Origin: Novipirellula sp052161655 | GTDB lineage: Bacteria; Planctomycetota; Planctomycetia; Pirellulales; Pirellulaceae | Length of the DNA: 64,000 nt | Assembly: GCF_052161655.1 (NCBI RefSeq) | Contig: NZ_CP197418.1 | Span: forward strand, 6,572,001-6,636,000 | Direction of reading: 5' to 3' | Shown: positions 9,258-17,807 of the stretch, piece after piece | How the letters are laid out: every line of letters starts with the position of its first letter | How positions within the stretch are numbered: position 1 is the first letter of the stretch | Made by a program: the position numbers and the translations under genes | The notes under the pieces: model-generated | What the model saw: only the letters and a program-made list of their open reading frames with translations | What the model was told of the DNA's origin: nothing | The model's database searches: none

Positions 9258-9330
9258 GCCCCTTCCGCATCGCCGTCACATCGGCCTCAGATGCTGGCGC
9301 AGGCCAATGTGACGGCGACGCGAAAGGGGC
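9258..9330. repeat. Long inverted repeat next to the IS110 element
   Basis: Two 30-base arms (9258-9287 and 9301-9330) pair with three mismatches around a 13-base loop. The core CGCCGTCACAT is identical in the two arms. It lies just downstream of the IS110 transposase stop and may be the target palindrome, part of the element end, or an independent REP-like unit. Confidence 0.75.
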
Positions 9331-9360
9331 TCTTCAACCGTTATTTCGTTGGTGGACTGA

Positions 9361-10368
9361 TCAGACCATCGCGGCGAACTTTGAAGCGTCAAACGTTTCT
9401 TGATTACGAACCATCTGATTGAGTGTCGAAAGAAGCTTTCGTACGCAAGCGATCATCGCCAGCTTGTACGGTTTCCCTTGCTTTCTTAGACGTGTGTAAA
9501 AGGCTTTCAGACGCTCGTCGTACTGCCGAGCTGATAACGCTGCCATGTACAATGCACAGCGGACCGATTGACGCCCACCACGCACCATTCGTTTACCATC
9601 CTTGGTGCCACTTTGCTTAGCCATCGGCGATACGCCAACTAACTTCGCAATCTCTTTGCGATTGAGTTGCCCCAACTCAGGCAGCGAAGTCAGAAGCACA
9701 TTGATCGTGACCTCGCCCACGCCGGGGTGGCTCTTCAAAATCTGCACTTTGGGCTCTTGCTTTGCCAGCTCTTTGAGGATCTCGCTGAGTCGTTTATCAA
9801 CGCGATTTAGCTGGTTTTCGATGTTGCGCAGCATCTGTTTTAGCAACTTGCGAGTCTCTTTGTCGGTGGTATGTAGCAACCGCGATCGTTCTTGAGCCTG
9901 CATCTTCAGAAGCGATACCCGACGATGAACCATCGCGGTGTGATGCTTCTGTTGCTCGCTGCGTCTGACTGCCAAGTGGACCGGAACGTCCTGACCAAAT
10001 CGACAAATCATCGCTGCATCAATCGTGTCGGTCTTCTCAAGCCATCCATGGCCCTTGGCGAAGTCTCTGACTTGCCGTGGGTTGACAATGGCGACGTCAA
10101 TCGAGCTGTCGTGAGCCATGTCCGTCATCAACAGGTGATAGCTGGCGGTGGATTCACAGAGAATCAACGTCGCGCTGTCAGGATCAATGCGGTCAAGCAA
10201 TTTCGCTTGAATGCTCTTCACGTCGTTATCAATTCGCCCGGTAAGCTTGTTTTGAGAATCACAAAGATCGAGATTATTTTTGGCAACATCGACTCCGATG
10301 ACTCGTTGGTAACCGGTTCGCGACAGTGGTGTTTCGTGTCGAGTGTTTGTAGTAGATTCGTTGCTCAT
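9361..10368 (-). CDS. IS110-family transposase (DEDD recombinase)
   Basis: A 335-residue IS110 transposase. The N-terminal RuvC-like DEDD domain begins with YQRVIGVDVAKNNLDLC (first Asp), contains LILCESTASYH with the Glu, and VNPRQVRDFAKGHGWLEKTDTIDAAMICRF with the later Asp residues. A charged coiled-coil linker (about residues 150-215) leads to the C-terminal Transposase_20 domain: SHPGVGEVTINVLLTSLPELG and VGVSPMAKQSGTKDGKRMVRGG, followed by VRCALYMAALSA, where the serine nucleophile of this family lies. The length and all blocks are intact, so the element may be active. In this family an RNA from the element's non-coding end guides target choice. Confidence 0.93.
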   Translation of the reverse strand: MSNESTTNTRHETPLSRTGYQRVIGVDVAKNNLDLCDSQNKLTGRIDNDVKSIQAKLLDRIDPDSATLILCESTASYHLLMTDMAHDSSIDVAIVNPRQVRDFAKGHGWLEKTDTIDAAMICRFGQDVPVHLAVRRSEQQKHHTAMVHRRVSLLKMQAQERSRLLHTTDKETRKLLKQMLRNIENQLNRVDKRLSEILKELAKQEPKVQILKSHPGVGEVTINVLLTSLPELGQLNRKEIAKLVGVSPMAKQSGTKDGKRMVRGGRQSVRCALYMAALSARQYDERLKAFYTRLRKQGKPYKLAMIACVRKLLSTLNQMVRNQETFDASKFAAMV

Positions 10369-10590
10369 CTTAACAGTCCCTGCCTAGTAAATGCGGTCTG
10401 GCATGACGCCGACCTAGCGACCGTTCGGGTAAAAGAACTGACTCACGATCAAGCTCCCAATCGCTCTAGCCTGGGGCCGAGAAGGGTCGGATAGGATCTG
10501 TGAGTCAGCGACTTTTCCGCAGAGCGACTGCGCAAAGGTCATCACAGCGAATCGACGCGAAAACCGGTCGAAACACCACAATGATCATAT
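10369..10590 (-). ncRNA. Candidate bridge RNA region of the IS110 element
   Basis: IS110-group elements encode a structured bridge RNA in the non-coding stretch upstream of the transposase, and this 222 bp stretch occupies that place. It has a perfect 9-bp stem, CTGACTCAC (10438-10446) with GTGAGTCAG (10500-10508), enclosing about 53 bases with further short complementary parts, and a smaller GGTC/GACC hairpin near 10396-10414. The exact ends and the guide loops cannot be assigned by eye. Confidence 0.4.
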
Positions 10591-10593
10591 ACT

Positions 10594-10741
10594 AGGGTCG
10601 GAATAGGAGCCTTCAGCGAGTTTTCCGCTCTCGGGCTGGTGACGTTGAGCTTGCAAGTTGTCATCTCTAACACTTCGATGCCCCACCCAGAACTTGCTCC
10701 GCTCGTTCTGACCTCCCCAAAACAAGTTTCGGGGAGGTGAA
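10594..10741. repeat. Dispersed intergenic repeat, module A, copy 1
   Basis: This copy carries AGGGTCGGAA, GCCTTCAGCGAGTTTTCC, CCCCACCCAGAACTTGCTCC and the palindrome CCTCCCCAAAACAAGTTTCGGGGAGG, shared with copies at 30.7, 30.9, 35.3, 41.2, 41.5 and 41.8 kb. Its first part is cut short where the IS110 element ends. The 190 bp from here to the map stop hold nothing recognisable. Confidence 0.85.
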
Positions 10742-10932
10742 GCACGTCAAGGGACTCGATTCACAACGAAATAAAAAGCCGCACAACCAACTTCGTTAGG
10801 GGAGAGGTAACTGTAGTATTGGCAGTAAGAAAAATTTACGTCCAACTCCGACGACAACACCAAAGGTTTAGCAGTCCAGGGCTAGGCCCAGGCATGATGG
10901 CGGGGGACACGGTAGCCGCCGCAAGTGCTGCA

Positions 10933-11730
10933 CTAGAATTCGTGACCACGGCGCGGACCATTTTCGGTCAGCGTCAAAATCTCGGGGCCTTCTTCGGTCA
11001 TCAGCAGCGTGTGTTCAAACTGAGCCGACGCCATCCCGTCTTTGGTCCGCACGGTCCAGCCGTCTTGTTTGTCGCAACGGGTGTAGCGAGTGCCCGCGTT
11101 GATCATCGGTTCCACGGTGAAGCACATACCGGGAAAGAGTCGGTCGCTGCGGCTTTCGCGATTCGGGTAGTGAGGAATCGAGGGATCAAGATGGAACTGG
11201 CGACCGAGTCCGTGCCCGACATACTCACGCACGACGGTGAATCCACGTTGATGTGCCTCGGGTACAATCGTCTCGCCAATTTCGCTGACGCGGCAACCCG
11301 GCGTCAGGGCTTCGATCGCCAAATACAGGCAATCAAATGCACACTGGGTCACACTGCGGCGTTCTTCGCTGACTTCGTCAATCAAGAACGTTTCGCTTTG
11401 GTCACCATGCCATCCGTCGACAATCGTGGTGATATCGACATTAACGATGTCGCCCGGTTGAAGTTCGTAAGGTCCAGGAATGCCGTGGCAAATCACCTCG
11501 TTGACACTGATACAGCAACTTTTCGGATAGTTCTGATAGCCGAGTGTCGCGGGGGTATGTCCGTGGTCTCGCGTCCACTGGGCCACAAGATCGTCGATGC
11601 TCTGGGTTGTGACGCCGGCGACGACGTGAGGACGAATGAAGTCCATCAAACGGGCGTTGACGCGACCAGCACGCCGCATCGATTCCCGCTGGGCCTCGTC
11701 CAGGATCAATTTTTTTTGCTGTTTGAGCAT
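10933..11730 (-). CDS. map: Methionine aminopeptidase, type I
   Basis: It removes the initiator methionine from new proteins in the cytoplasm. The 265-residue protein has all five metal ligands in the type I spacing: D99 and D110 (VNVDITTIVDGWHGD), H172 (EYVGHGLGRQFH), E206 (FTVEPMI) and E238 (AQFEHTLL). The substrate-side CHGIP motif is at about 81-85. There is no N-terminal zinc-finger extension. It lies downstream of fae on the same strand, but a strong terminator separates the two, so it is probably transcribed on its own. The long plus-strand frame over it is a shadow. Confidence 0.96.
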   Translation of the reverse strand: MLKQQKKLILDEAQRESMRRAGRVNARLMDFIRPHVVAGVTTQSIDDLVAQWTRDHGHTPATLGYQNYPKSCCISVNEVICHGIPGPYELQPGDIVNVDITTIVDGWHGDQSETFLIDEVSEERRSVTQCAFDCLYLAIEALTPGCRVSEIGETIVPEAHQRGFTVVREYVGHGLGRQFHLDPSIPHYPNRESRSDRLFPGMCFTVEPMINAGTRYTRCDKQDGWTVRTKDGMASAQFEHTLLMTEEGPEILTLTENGPRRGHEF

Positions 11731-11901
11731 TGAACTATTCTCGAATTATGGACTTGTGGCGGCACGGCACAGAAACAAGTGAAGGCCCTTCGTACTCTTG
11801 GCACTCCTGCCTCCGATTACGAAGCCGTCACCAAGATCATACCAAACTGCATTGGCGTTCCCAAGCGTCAAATCTTGCGTGCGACATAAACGGTGGAGCC
11901 A

Positions 11902-11936
11902 TAAAAAAACTTCTCGATTCGCTGGGAAACGAGAAG
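11902..11936 (-). terminator. Rho-independent terminator after fae
   Basis: Read on the minus strand, CTTCTCG (11936-11930) pairs with CGAGAAG (11916-11910) and is followed at once by seven T residues (11909-11903). It lies about 70 bases after the fae stop and before map. Confidence 0.85.
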
Positions 11937-12004
11937 CGTCATTGTACGCGAATTGCCCACCAGACGCAGATCGTCTGGGAGCGAACTTGTGTACTCAGCG
12001 GGAC

Positions 12005-12502
12005 CTAGAATCCCTTGAAAGGGTGCGCTGCCGAATCCTTTTTCGCAAGCATTTCGTCGACAGTCGGCTTTCCGCCCATAGCTGCGATCAGTGCTTCCTT
12101 GGTCGCTTCGTAGTTGTAGTTGTAGATCTTTTCGTCGTCTTCGGCGTGAGGATGGATGAATACACCGCAAACGCAAACGAGTTCTTCCGCTTGATCCTTA
12201 GGAATGATGCCTTCGCCCACTGCGTCAGCAACCGCTTTGGCAACAGCGGCTTGTGCAGGACCGAACATTTGTACCGCTTGCTTCATGCCCTTGATCGTCA
12301 CTTTGGTGATCATCACAGTGGATGGCTTCACGGCGACGTTTGGCTCAAGGACGGCAAGAAGGTTGGTGTGGCCTTCGCTTTGATTCGACAATGCGTTAGC
12401 AAATGCGGCTCCAACAGGACCGTTTTTGCTGCCAATCATCAAGTCGATGTGGGCGATTTCGTTGCCGTCGCCGACTAAAGCTTCACCAATGTTAAACTGC
12501 AT
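12005..12502 (-). CDS. fae: Formaldehyde-activating enzyme
   Basis: Fae speeds the condensation of formaldehyde with tetrahydromethanopterin, giving methylene-H4MPT, the entry to archaeal-type C1 oxidation found in methylotrophs and planctomycetes. The 165-residue protein shows the family blocks GEALVGDGNEIAHIDL, with the catalytic His at residue 18, KPSTVMITKVTIK, QAVQMFGPAQAAVA, DAVGEGIIP, GVFIHPHAEDD and YNYEATK, and it ends SAAHPFKGF, close to the usual length. It is divergent from an ATP-grasp gene seen beside C1 genes in other organisms, and a strong terminator follows it. Confidence 0.95.
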   Translation of the reverse strand: MQFNIGEALVGDGNEIAHIDLMIGSKNGPVGAAFANALSNQSEGHTNLLAVLEPNVAVKPSTVMITKVTIKGMKQAVQMFGPAQAAVAKAVADAVGEGIIPKDQAEELVCVCGVFIHPHAEDDEKIYNYNYEATKEALIAAMGGKPTVDEMLAKKDSAAHPFKGF

Positions 12503-12673
12503 GGACGGGGACTCCGCTGGGAAGTTGTAGGGTTGAGGAAAGACACATTGTGTTGCAATTGTTGGTTTGGGACGCCAGTATCAATCCGACGTGGGCCTCC
12601 AAAGCAACAAGAACGGTACCAGATCCATCCATTTCGGGCCACTCCCCCCATTCACTCGTGCGGAACGACACCG

Positions 12674-13924
12674 TTGAATAACTGCAACTCGCGACCGACC
12701 GTAACGCTTGTCGGGGCTAGCGTGCGAGCGGCAGCCCAGTCGGCAACCCGGGCAGGATTCAGCGTCATCGGATTCGATTTGTTCGGAGATAGCGATTGCC
12801 AAGCCGCCTGTGATCAATTTGTGCTGATTCGCGACCAGGATGATCTTGCGAAAAAGATTGAAACGCAGGCAACGCGATTCCTCTCTCAATTCACCTCGCC
12901 ACCCGTCCCCCCTCCGATCCTTTTTGTCGGTGGATTCTCCGGGGACGTCTGTCCACTACCCCACGCCCGTTCGTTGCTTACCCGCAATCTGAAGGCACTC
13001 CCATTTTTGGTTGAGCTGGCAACTGCGATTGGAATCCATTTCCCAGCCACATTGCGGGCAACAGAAGAATCGACTCGCGACATCGCCCAGCGAACGAAGT
13101 CACGAGCCATGTCACGAGGCGAGCGGTGGCTCTGTAAAGACTTTTCCAGCAGCGGTGGAGTTCACGTCCGCTGGGTTACCAATAAGTCACACGCCCAGTT
13201 GCAGTCGGATTCCGACTCGATTTTTTATCAACGTTGGGTCGCAGGCAAGCGGTTCGGCGTGTCCTACCTCAGTGATGGAAAGGAATCGGTGATGCTCGGA
13301 GTATGCCGTTCACTGCATACAAGAAAGCCTCCCTACCCATTCGTGCACGGCGGGTCGTATGGTCCCGTATTTCTGTCGGAAAAACAGACCGAAACACTTC
13401 GCGAGCTTGGCGACACGCTTGTCACGAAGACAGCATTGGCGGGATTGTTCGGCATCGATGTGATCATCGACGCTCACAAATATCTTTGGTTGCTCGAAAT
13501 CAACCCTCGCTGGACCGCGTCAAGTGAACTGATCGAGCGAGATCTGATTCGCCGAAATGTGCTTGGATCGCGTGAGTCGTTGATTGGGTCGGCATGCAGG
13601 ATCCAATTCCCTAACACCAGTCGCGAATGGAATTCCCCTTCGCTTGCGGAGCTTAAAATGCGACTCTCGGAAAGCGATGAGGTTGCAAACCCGTTTTTAA
13701 AGAAAGTTGTCTTCGCACGGCAAACAGGAAAGTTTGATCGCGCGGCACTCTCGCATGCGGAAATCAACGGCATCCAGTGTTATGATATTCCTCATGATGC
13801 TACGTCCGTTTCCAAGGGGCAGCCGCTGTGCAGTTTGATTGGTCCCACTGAAGCGCTAAGCCAAGCAACTTCGGAAATGCGACTGCGGAACAGCGTTCGC
13901 CTTGCACAGATGTCCATTCGCTGA
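12674..13924 (+). CDS. ATP-grasp protein, probable H4MPT-pathway enzyme
   Basis: An ATP-grasp ligase fold: N-terminal pre-ATP-grasp strand (VTLVGASVRAAAQSATRAGF), an ATP-binding Lys/Gly region (WLCKDFSSSGGVHVRW), and the metal-binding LLEINPRWTASSELIER. The frame is open from a TTG at 12533, but the first 47 residues look non-coding, so I start at the TTG at 12674, which gives 416 residues. The start remains uncertain because no in-frame ATG exists. Divergence from fae suggests the ATP-grasp protein of the bacterial tetrahydromethanopterin gene set (OrfY-like). Its substrate is not shown by the sequence. Confidence 0.8.
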   Translation: MNNCNSRPTVTLVGASVRAAAQSATRAGFSVIGFDLFGDSDCQAACDQFVLIRDQDDLAKKIETQATRFLSQFTSPPVPPPILFVGGFSGDVCPLPHARSLLTRNLKALPFLVELATAIGIHFPATLRATEESTRDIAQRTKSRAMSRGERWLCKDFSSSGGVHVRWVTNKSHAQLQSDSDSIFYQRWVAGKRFGVSYLSDGKESVMLGVCRSLHTRKPPYPFVHGGSYGPVFLSEKQTETLRELGDTLVTKTALAGLFGIDVIIDAHKYLWLLEINPRWTASSELIERDLIRRNVLGSRESLIGSACRIQFPNTSREWNSPSLAELKMRLSESDEVANPFLKKVVFARQTGKFDRAALSHAEINGIQCYDIPHDATSVSKGQPLCSLIGPTEALSQATSEMRLRNSVRLAQMSIR

Positions 13925-13940
13925 ATCGCCGATAAGCAGT

Positions 13941-14055
13941 TAGGCAGGAGTCTTCCAGTAAATTGGCCGTTTTGGCGCTAGCCACGGTTCCGGCGCTGAA
14001 CCGTGGCTAGCGCCCAAACGGGTAACGGGATTTCAGCCAATGATTCCTGCCTACT
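13941..14055. repeat. Long palindromic element between ATP-grasp and zinc-ribbon genes
   Basis: The inner arms at 13967-13990 and 13998-14021 share GGCGCTAGCCACGGTTC and its complement with one mismatch overall. Outer arms TAGGCAGGAG and CTGCCTA extend the structure. It could end transcription of the ATP-grasp gene, or be a dispersed hairpin repeat. It has no U-tract. Confidence 0.75.
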
Positions 14056-14161
14056 TACTAGGCAGGTCGATCCACCGATTGTTTTACCGCGTAAGTTCCG
14101 ATCAACCATGGTAAAACCAAGGCCAGTAAACTAGCCCATTCGTGCTGCGAGGAACTTTTTA

Positions 14162-14407
14162 ATGAATTCATTTGGAATGCCCGGTGTCGCAGAAATCGTC
14201 ATCATCATGCTGATCATTGGCATTCTCGTCCTGCCGCTCGTACTTGTCATTGGTATCGTGTTCTACATCAAAAAGATTAATGAAAACGCGAAACCGACGT
14301 ATTCACAACCGTCACTGAATTGTCCGAGTTGTGATGTCGCAATCCAAGCTCCGAGTGCCTTTTGCCCTCACTGCGGAGCGACACTGAAGCCAACGGATGA
14401 TCGGTGA
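14162..14407 (+). CDS. Small membrane protein with C-terminal zinc ribbon
   Basis: An 81-residue protein. One long hydrophobic segment (about residues 11-37, VIIMLIIGILVLPLVLVIGIVF) is followed by a basic stretch and a zinc ribbon with two CxxC pairs, CPSC and CPHC (about 58-75). An AGGA ribosome site lies about 11 bases before the ATG. Such single-pass zinc-ribbon proteins are common and of unknown role. It converges with the sulfatase gene at 14454. Confidence 0.8.
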   Translation: MNSFGMPGVAEIVIIMLIIGILVLPLVLVIGIVFYIKKINENAKPTYSQPSLNCPSCDVAIQAPSAFCPHCGATLKPTDDR

Positions 14408-14453
14408 GTGGCTTGAGCCGAAGACGAATCATTGCAACAAAATTTCGGTTCAC

Positions 14454-15968
14454 CTATTCCTGTTTCGCAGGTTTAACTCTTGGCGTTTTCCGCTTGCTTC
14501 GCGATTGATTTTTCAGTTTGTCTTCCTTCGCCATAAAAGCGTCTCGAATCGAGGCGTCTGTGTGCGATTGCAATACCACCGCAACAGGATCATCCATCTG
14601 ATTTAGTGACGAGGTTAATTGGTTTCGCAACGACTGCAGGGTCGGTTGCATGGTAGGGCTGTCGACCAAATTGACCAAGCAATCAGGATCGTTCTGCACG
14701 TCGTACAGTTCTTCGAGCACTCGATGGTCGAACAAATCCAGGCGGGCAGAGATGACCGATTCTTTGTTGGCCCGTTTGACCATTTGGCGATACGTCGCAG
14801 TGCCAGTGGTCGCGGTGGCAAATTTTCGCTTGCCGTCGCTCCACGGATTGAACAAGTACAGGTACTCGCGAGTCTGGATGCCTCGCATTGGATGGCGGTT
14901 CCCTCCGGCGTTTTCGTTGTACTGCAAAATGACAAAGTCGCGATTCTTTTGTGTCTCGCCACGCAGCAGCGGTGCAAAGGAACGTCCGTGCAAAATGTCA
15001 GGCGTGGGATGTTCGTGCTGCATCACATCCAAGAGCGTCGGCAAGAAATCGACCGCCGAAACCATGTGACTCGCATCGATCGAATTGGCTCGAGTGACAT
15101 TGGGCCAACGGACCATCAGCGGCGTGTGCGTGCTGTGGTAATAGAGTTGCGTTTTTGCAAAGGGCAGCGGCATGCCGTGGTCCGACAAAAACATCACCAA
15201 CGTCGTGTCGGCTTTGCCCAAGTCGTCCAGCGCCGACATGATTTCGCGAAAACAATCGTCGGCACGACGGACGGACGAGTAGTAGCTAGCGAGTTCCTCT
15301 CGCACCAGCGGATCATCAAACAAGAATCCAGGGATCGGAACCTCGTCGGCAGAGAACGTTCGCGAAGGCTGATGCGGATCACGTGGTCCCGAGTAAAAAG
15401 GTTTGTGAGGATCGGAAATGTTGACCATCAAGCAAAACGGTTTATTCGCTTGCTCTGCCATCCGAATTCCATCCGCAGTCGACTTGCCGTAGCTGGCCAC
15501 ATCTTTGATGTGATACTTTTTACCGTTGGCGTCCGTATCAAGAACCGCGTCCCAGGCATAAGGGTTGTACGGAGTCGAGTGAGTGACTTTGCCACGGATG
15601 CCGGCAAAGTAACCGGCTTCTTTGGCCAAATCGCATAACACCGGATAGCTCGGTGACTTGTTTTGCCGAAATCCTTCAACGCCATTGACGTGTGAATAAA
15701 GGCCGGACCACATGATGTTTCGGCCTGGCATGCAATTCCCCACCAACACATGAGCGTGCTGGAACCGCAACGCTGTTTTTGCGAACGCATCGATACTCGG
15801 CGAGGTGTCGGGTAGTTTGCAGCCGAACACGCCAAGCGAATCGGCACTCATGTCGTCCACCGTCACGATCAAAATGTTTGGCCGCGCGGCATCCGCAGCA
15901 ACAAGTGCAGGCATGGACAAGGACCAGGCTACTGTGACAAACACACTCAGTCGGAGAAGAGCAAGCAT
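14454..15968 (-). CDS. Secreted sulfatase with canonical formylglycine motif
   Basis: A type I sulfatase of 504 residues from the ATG at 15968, preceded by an AGGA site. An open frame extends 21 codons further but lacks such a site. A signal peptide (MLALLRLSVFVTVAWSLSMPALVAADA) leads to the metal-binding D38-D39 (VTVDDMSADSLGVFG) and the sulfatase signature C79-M-P-G-R83, whose cysteine would be turned into formylglycine. SDHGMPLPFAK and YYHSTHTPLMVRWP supply later active-site residues. It resembles heparan N-sulfatase-like planctomycete enzymes. The sulfate ester substrate is unknown. The C-terminus is basic (RSKRKTPRVKPAKQE). Confidence 0.92.
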   Translation of the reverse strand: MLALLRLSVFVTVAWSLSMPALVAADAARPNILIVTVDDMSADSLGVFGCKLPDTSPSIDAFAKTALRFQHAHVLVGNCMPGRNIMWSGLYSHVNGVEGFRQNKSPSYPVLCDLAKEAGYFAGIRGKVTHSTPYNPYAWDAVLDTDANGKKYHIKDVASYGKSTADGIRMAEQANKPFCLMVNISDPHKPFYSGPRDPHQPSRTFSADEVPIPGFLFDDPLVREELASYYSSVRRADDCFREIMSALDDLGKADTTLVMFLSDHGMPLPFAKTQLYYHSTHTPLMVRWPNVTRANSIDASHMVSAVDFLPTLLDVMQHEHPTPDILHGRSFAPLLRGETQKNRDFVILQYNENAGGNRHPMRGIQTREYLYLFNPWSDGKRKFATATTGTATYRQMVKRANKESVISARLDLFDHRVLEELYDVQNDPDCLVNLVDSPTMQPTLQSLRNQLTSSLNQMDDPVAVVLQSHTDASIRDAFMAKEDKLKNQSRSKRKTPRVKPAKQE

Positions 15969-16062
15969 AACCGTCGTCCTAGGGAAATGTAGATGAGATT
16001 CAAGTGTTAAGATGTAGTGCAAATTGGACACTTATCGCTAATCGCCAGCAAAAACTCCTCGT

Positions 16063-16292
16063 TCCCAGGCTCCTGCCCAACGCCGTGAACAATTTTCTGG
16101 TAGCTACCTTCGCCAGAAGGTGGTGATTCGCATTGAACGCTAACAATCCACGCTCTGGCGAGCGTAGCTACGAAACGGAAATGCTGTGATTTCCAGCCTG
16201 AAAATCGTTCACGGCGATGGGCTCCTGCCTGGGAACGCACTGTTTTTGAGGCTCCCGCCTCGTTTTTTCTCGCTCGGCAGGCGGGAGCCTGC
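16063..16292. repeat. Nested inverted repeats with REP-like core
   Basis: Outer arms at about 16063-16097 and 16200-16234 (TCCCAGGC, GCCGTGAAC and complements) enclose a unit with CCACGCTCTGGCGAGCGTAG (16148-16167), which recurs at 21944-21963. A further hairpin, AGGCTCCCGCCT with AGGCGGGAGCCT, follows at about 16250-16292. It fills the gap between the sulfatase start and the gene at 16338. Confidence 0.75.
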
Positions 16293-16337
16293 AATTCATT
16301 GGGTTGCCAGGCATCAGCCTGGAAACCAGCCTAGCGT

Positions 16338-17807
16338 TCACTCGTTTGGCGCCGCGTTGGGGTCGATCATTGCCGGAGCGGGCAGTCGACACACCGCCCG
16401 TTTGACCGCGATCAGTTTGGGTTCGCGATCACGTGTTTCCAGCACCAACACATCTTCGACGGCACCGTAAAAGTGCGCTGGTTTGTAACGACTGTTGTCG
16501 GGAAAGCAAACGATCTGCTTTCGCTGTAGCGGCGTCTCTTCGTCAATCAAATCGCCCGTCAAACTGATATCAAACGAACTGTACGAGGTCGCATATTTCG
16601 CCGCGATCGTCGCCGACTTTTCTAACGTGGGGTCGAGGCTCGTGATCACATTGACCGTGTGGTACGGCAACCGTTCTCGCTCAAAGAACTGATCGTACAG
16701 CACGCGGGCCATCTCGGGATCGTCAGCAACCTTTTCGCCATACAGTTTGCTGACCATCAGATCAAAGACCTCTTTGTCCGCTGTCTTTAGCGTCGCGATC
16801 ACGCGGTCTCGCTCCGTCACGTCGGGCACCGTCTTCTGCATCGCGGCGTGCTCCGCGAGTCGTTTCTGCTGTTCCAACGCCGCTTTTTCTTTCGCTTGCC
16901 TGTATGCCACGATTTCGTCTTCGGGCAATCGAGTCAGTTGCAACGAACAAGGCACGGTAATCTCGTGGTTGGGTTCCTTCCAAATAATACGAAGTGAAAG
17001 TTTGACCTCGTCCACCGACCCACGCTCCCTCGCGAACGCTACTTCGCGATCTCCCGTGACTTGGATTTCCGGACTCAGCCCGCTGCCGTCGATCGAATAA
17101 GATTCTCGGAAAGTCGGAAGTGGAGCGTCCTTGTCGACCCACTGCCGCTTCATCTGGGCGAGTGCCACCTTCTCTGGCGTGTCATCCTGTTTCGGGCGAA
17201 TGCGATTGACTCGAAATGGATCCTTAATCTCAGGCGACACCGCAATCAGTTGCAGGTGGTTGTAGAAGTTGGGGCTCTGGACCAGCGAGACAGGTTCGGT
17301 AACTTCCCACGTTTCATTTTCGCTTAATTGCGGAAACGCGATTCGTCCGAGATCAATCGGCAACCCGAAGATCCAACTAGGCCGCGAGACCTTGATCGGT
17401 TTACCCCGGTTGTCGATTTCGCAGGCAGCAACCCGTCCGGCCACTAACCGCGATGAGAGTCGGAAAACGCGATCACTTTGCGGCCCGCGGTAGGCTGAAT
17501 TGCGTTTCCATTGGCATTCGCAGTTGATGGACACCGCGCCGCTATCGCTCCTTTTTAGCTCATAGACGAGGATTCCTTCCATCTCCATCTTCCCCGACGA
17601 GGCACCGTAATCCGCTTTCATTTGGATGTTGTAGAAAAGGGGCGATTCCGTCGCGGTGTATTCAAGCGGCGTGTTTTTTTTCTTGGAATCCGCCGAGACT
17701 TCTGTCGCTGGTTTCCCGGGGCTGTCTTGGGCAAATCCAGACAGCGAGAGAAAAACGGCGGCGATGGAGGCAAATGCGACAAGGGCACGAGATAGCGGAT
17801 GTTTCAT
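16338..17807 (-). CDS. Secreted protein of unknown function
   Basis: A 489-residue protein with a signal peptide (MKHPLSRALVAFASIAAVFLSLSGFAQ). The first half looks beta-rich (MEMEGILVYELKR, SINCECQWKRNSAYRG); residues of about 300-360 are Ala/Glu/Lys-rich and helical (RQAKEKAALEQQKRLAEHAAM), followed by VSKLYGEKVADDPEMARVLYDQFFERERLPY, which resembles a small helical domain. I do not recognise a family. It is on the same strand as the sulfatase downstream, but a 369 bp repeat-filled gap separates them. The start at 17807 fits the signal peptide. Confidence 0.75.
   Translation of the reverse strand: MKHPLSRALVAFASIAAVFLSLSGFAQDSPGKPATEVSADSKKKNTPLEYTATESPLFYNIQMKADYGASSGKMEMEGILVYELKRSDSGAVSINCECQWKRNSAYRGPQSDRVFRLSSRLVAGRVAACEIDNRGKPIKVSRPSWIFGLPIDLGRIAFPQLSENETWEVTEPVSLVQSPNFYNHLQLIAVSPEIKDPFRVNRIRPKQDDTPEKVALAQMKRQWVDKDAPLPTFRESYSIDGSGLSPEIQVTGDREVAFARERGSVDEVKLSLRIIWKEPNHEITVPCSLQLTRLPEDEIVAYRQAKEKAALEQQKRLAEHAAMQKTVPDVTERDRVIATLKTADKEVFDLMVSKLYGEKVADDPEMARVLYDQFFERERLPYHTVNVITSLDPTLEKSATIAAKYATSYSSFDISLTGDLIDEETPLQRKQIVCFPDNSRYKPAHFYGAVEDVLVLETRDREPKLIAVKRAVCRLPAPAMIDPNAAPNE

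Larger units (their letters stand above)
9334..10592 (-). mobile_element. IS110-family insertion sequence (limits approximate)
   Basis: The unit contains one IS110 transposase read on the minus strand, about 220 bp of structured non-coding DNA upstream of it, and a short tail downstream. IS110 elements lack terminal inverted repeats, so the borders are estimates: the upstream border is placed where the dispersed repeat at 10594 begins, and the downstream border just after the hairpin at 9258-9330. Confidence 0.6.

Noticed and set aside
10819..11733. 304-codon plus-strand open frame over map
   Set aside because: It lies opposite a complete methionine aminopeptidase with all metal ligands; its own translation shows no family pattern.
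14619..15638. 339-codon plus-strand open frame over the first sulfatase
   Set aside because: Opposite strand of a sulfatase with complete motifs.
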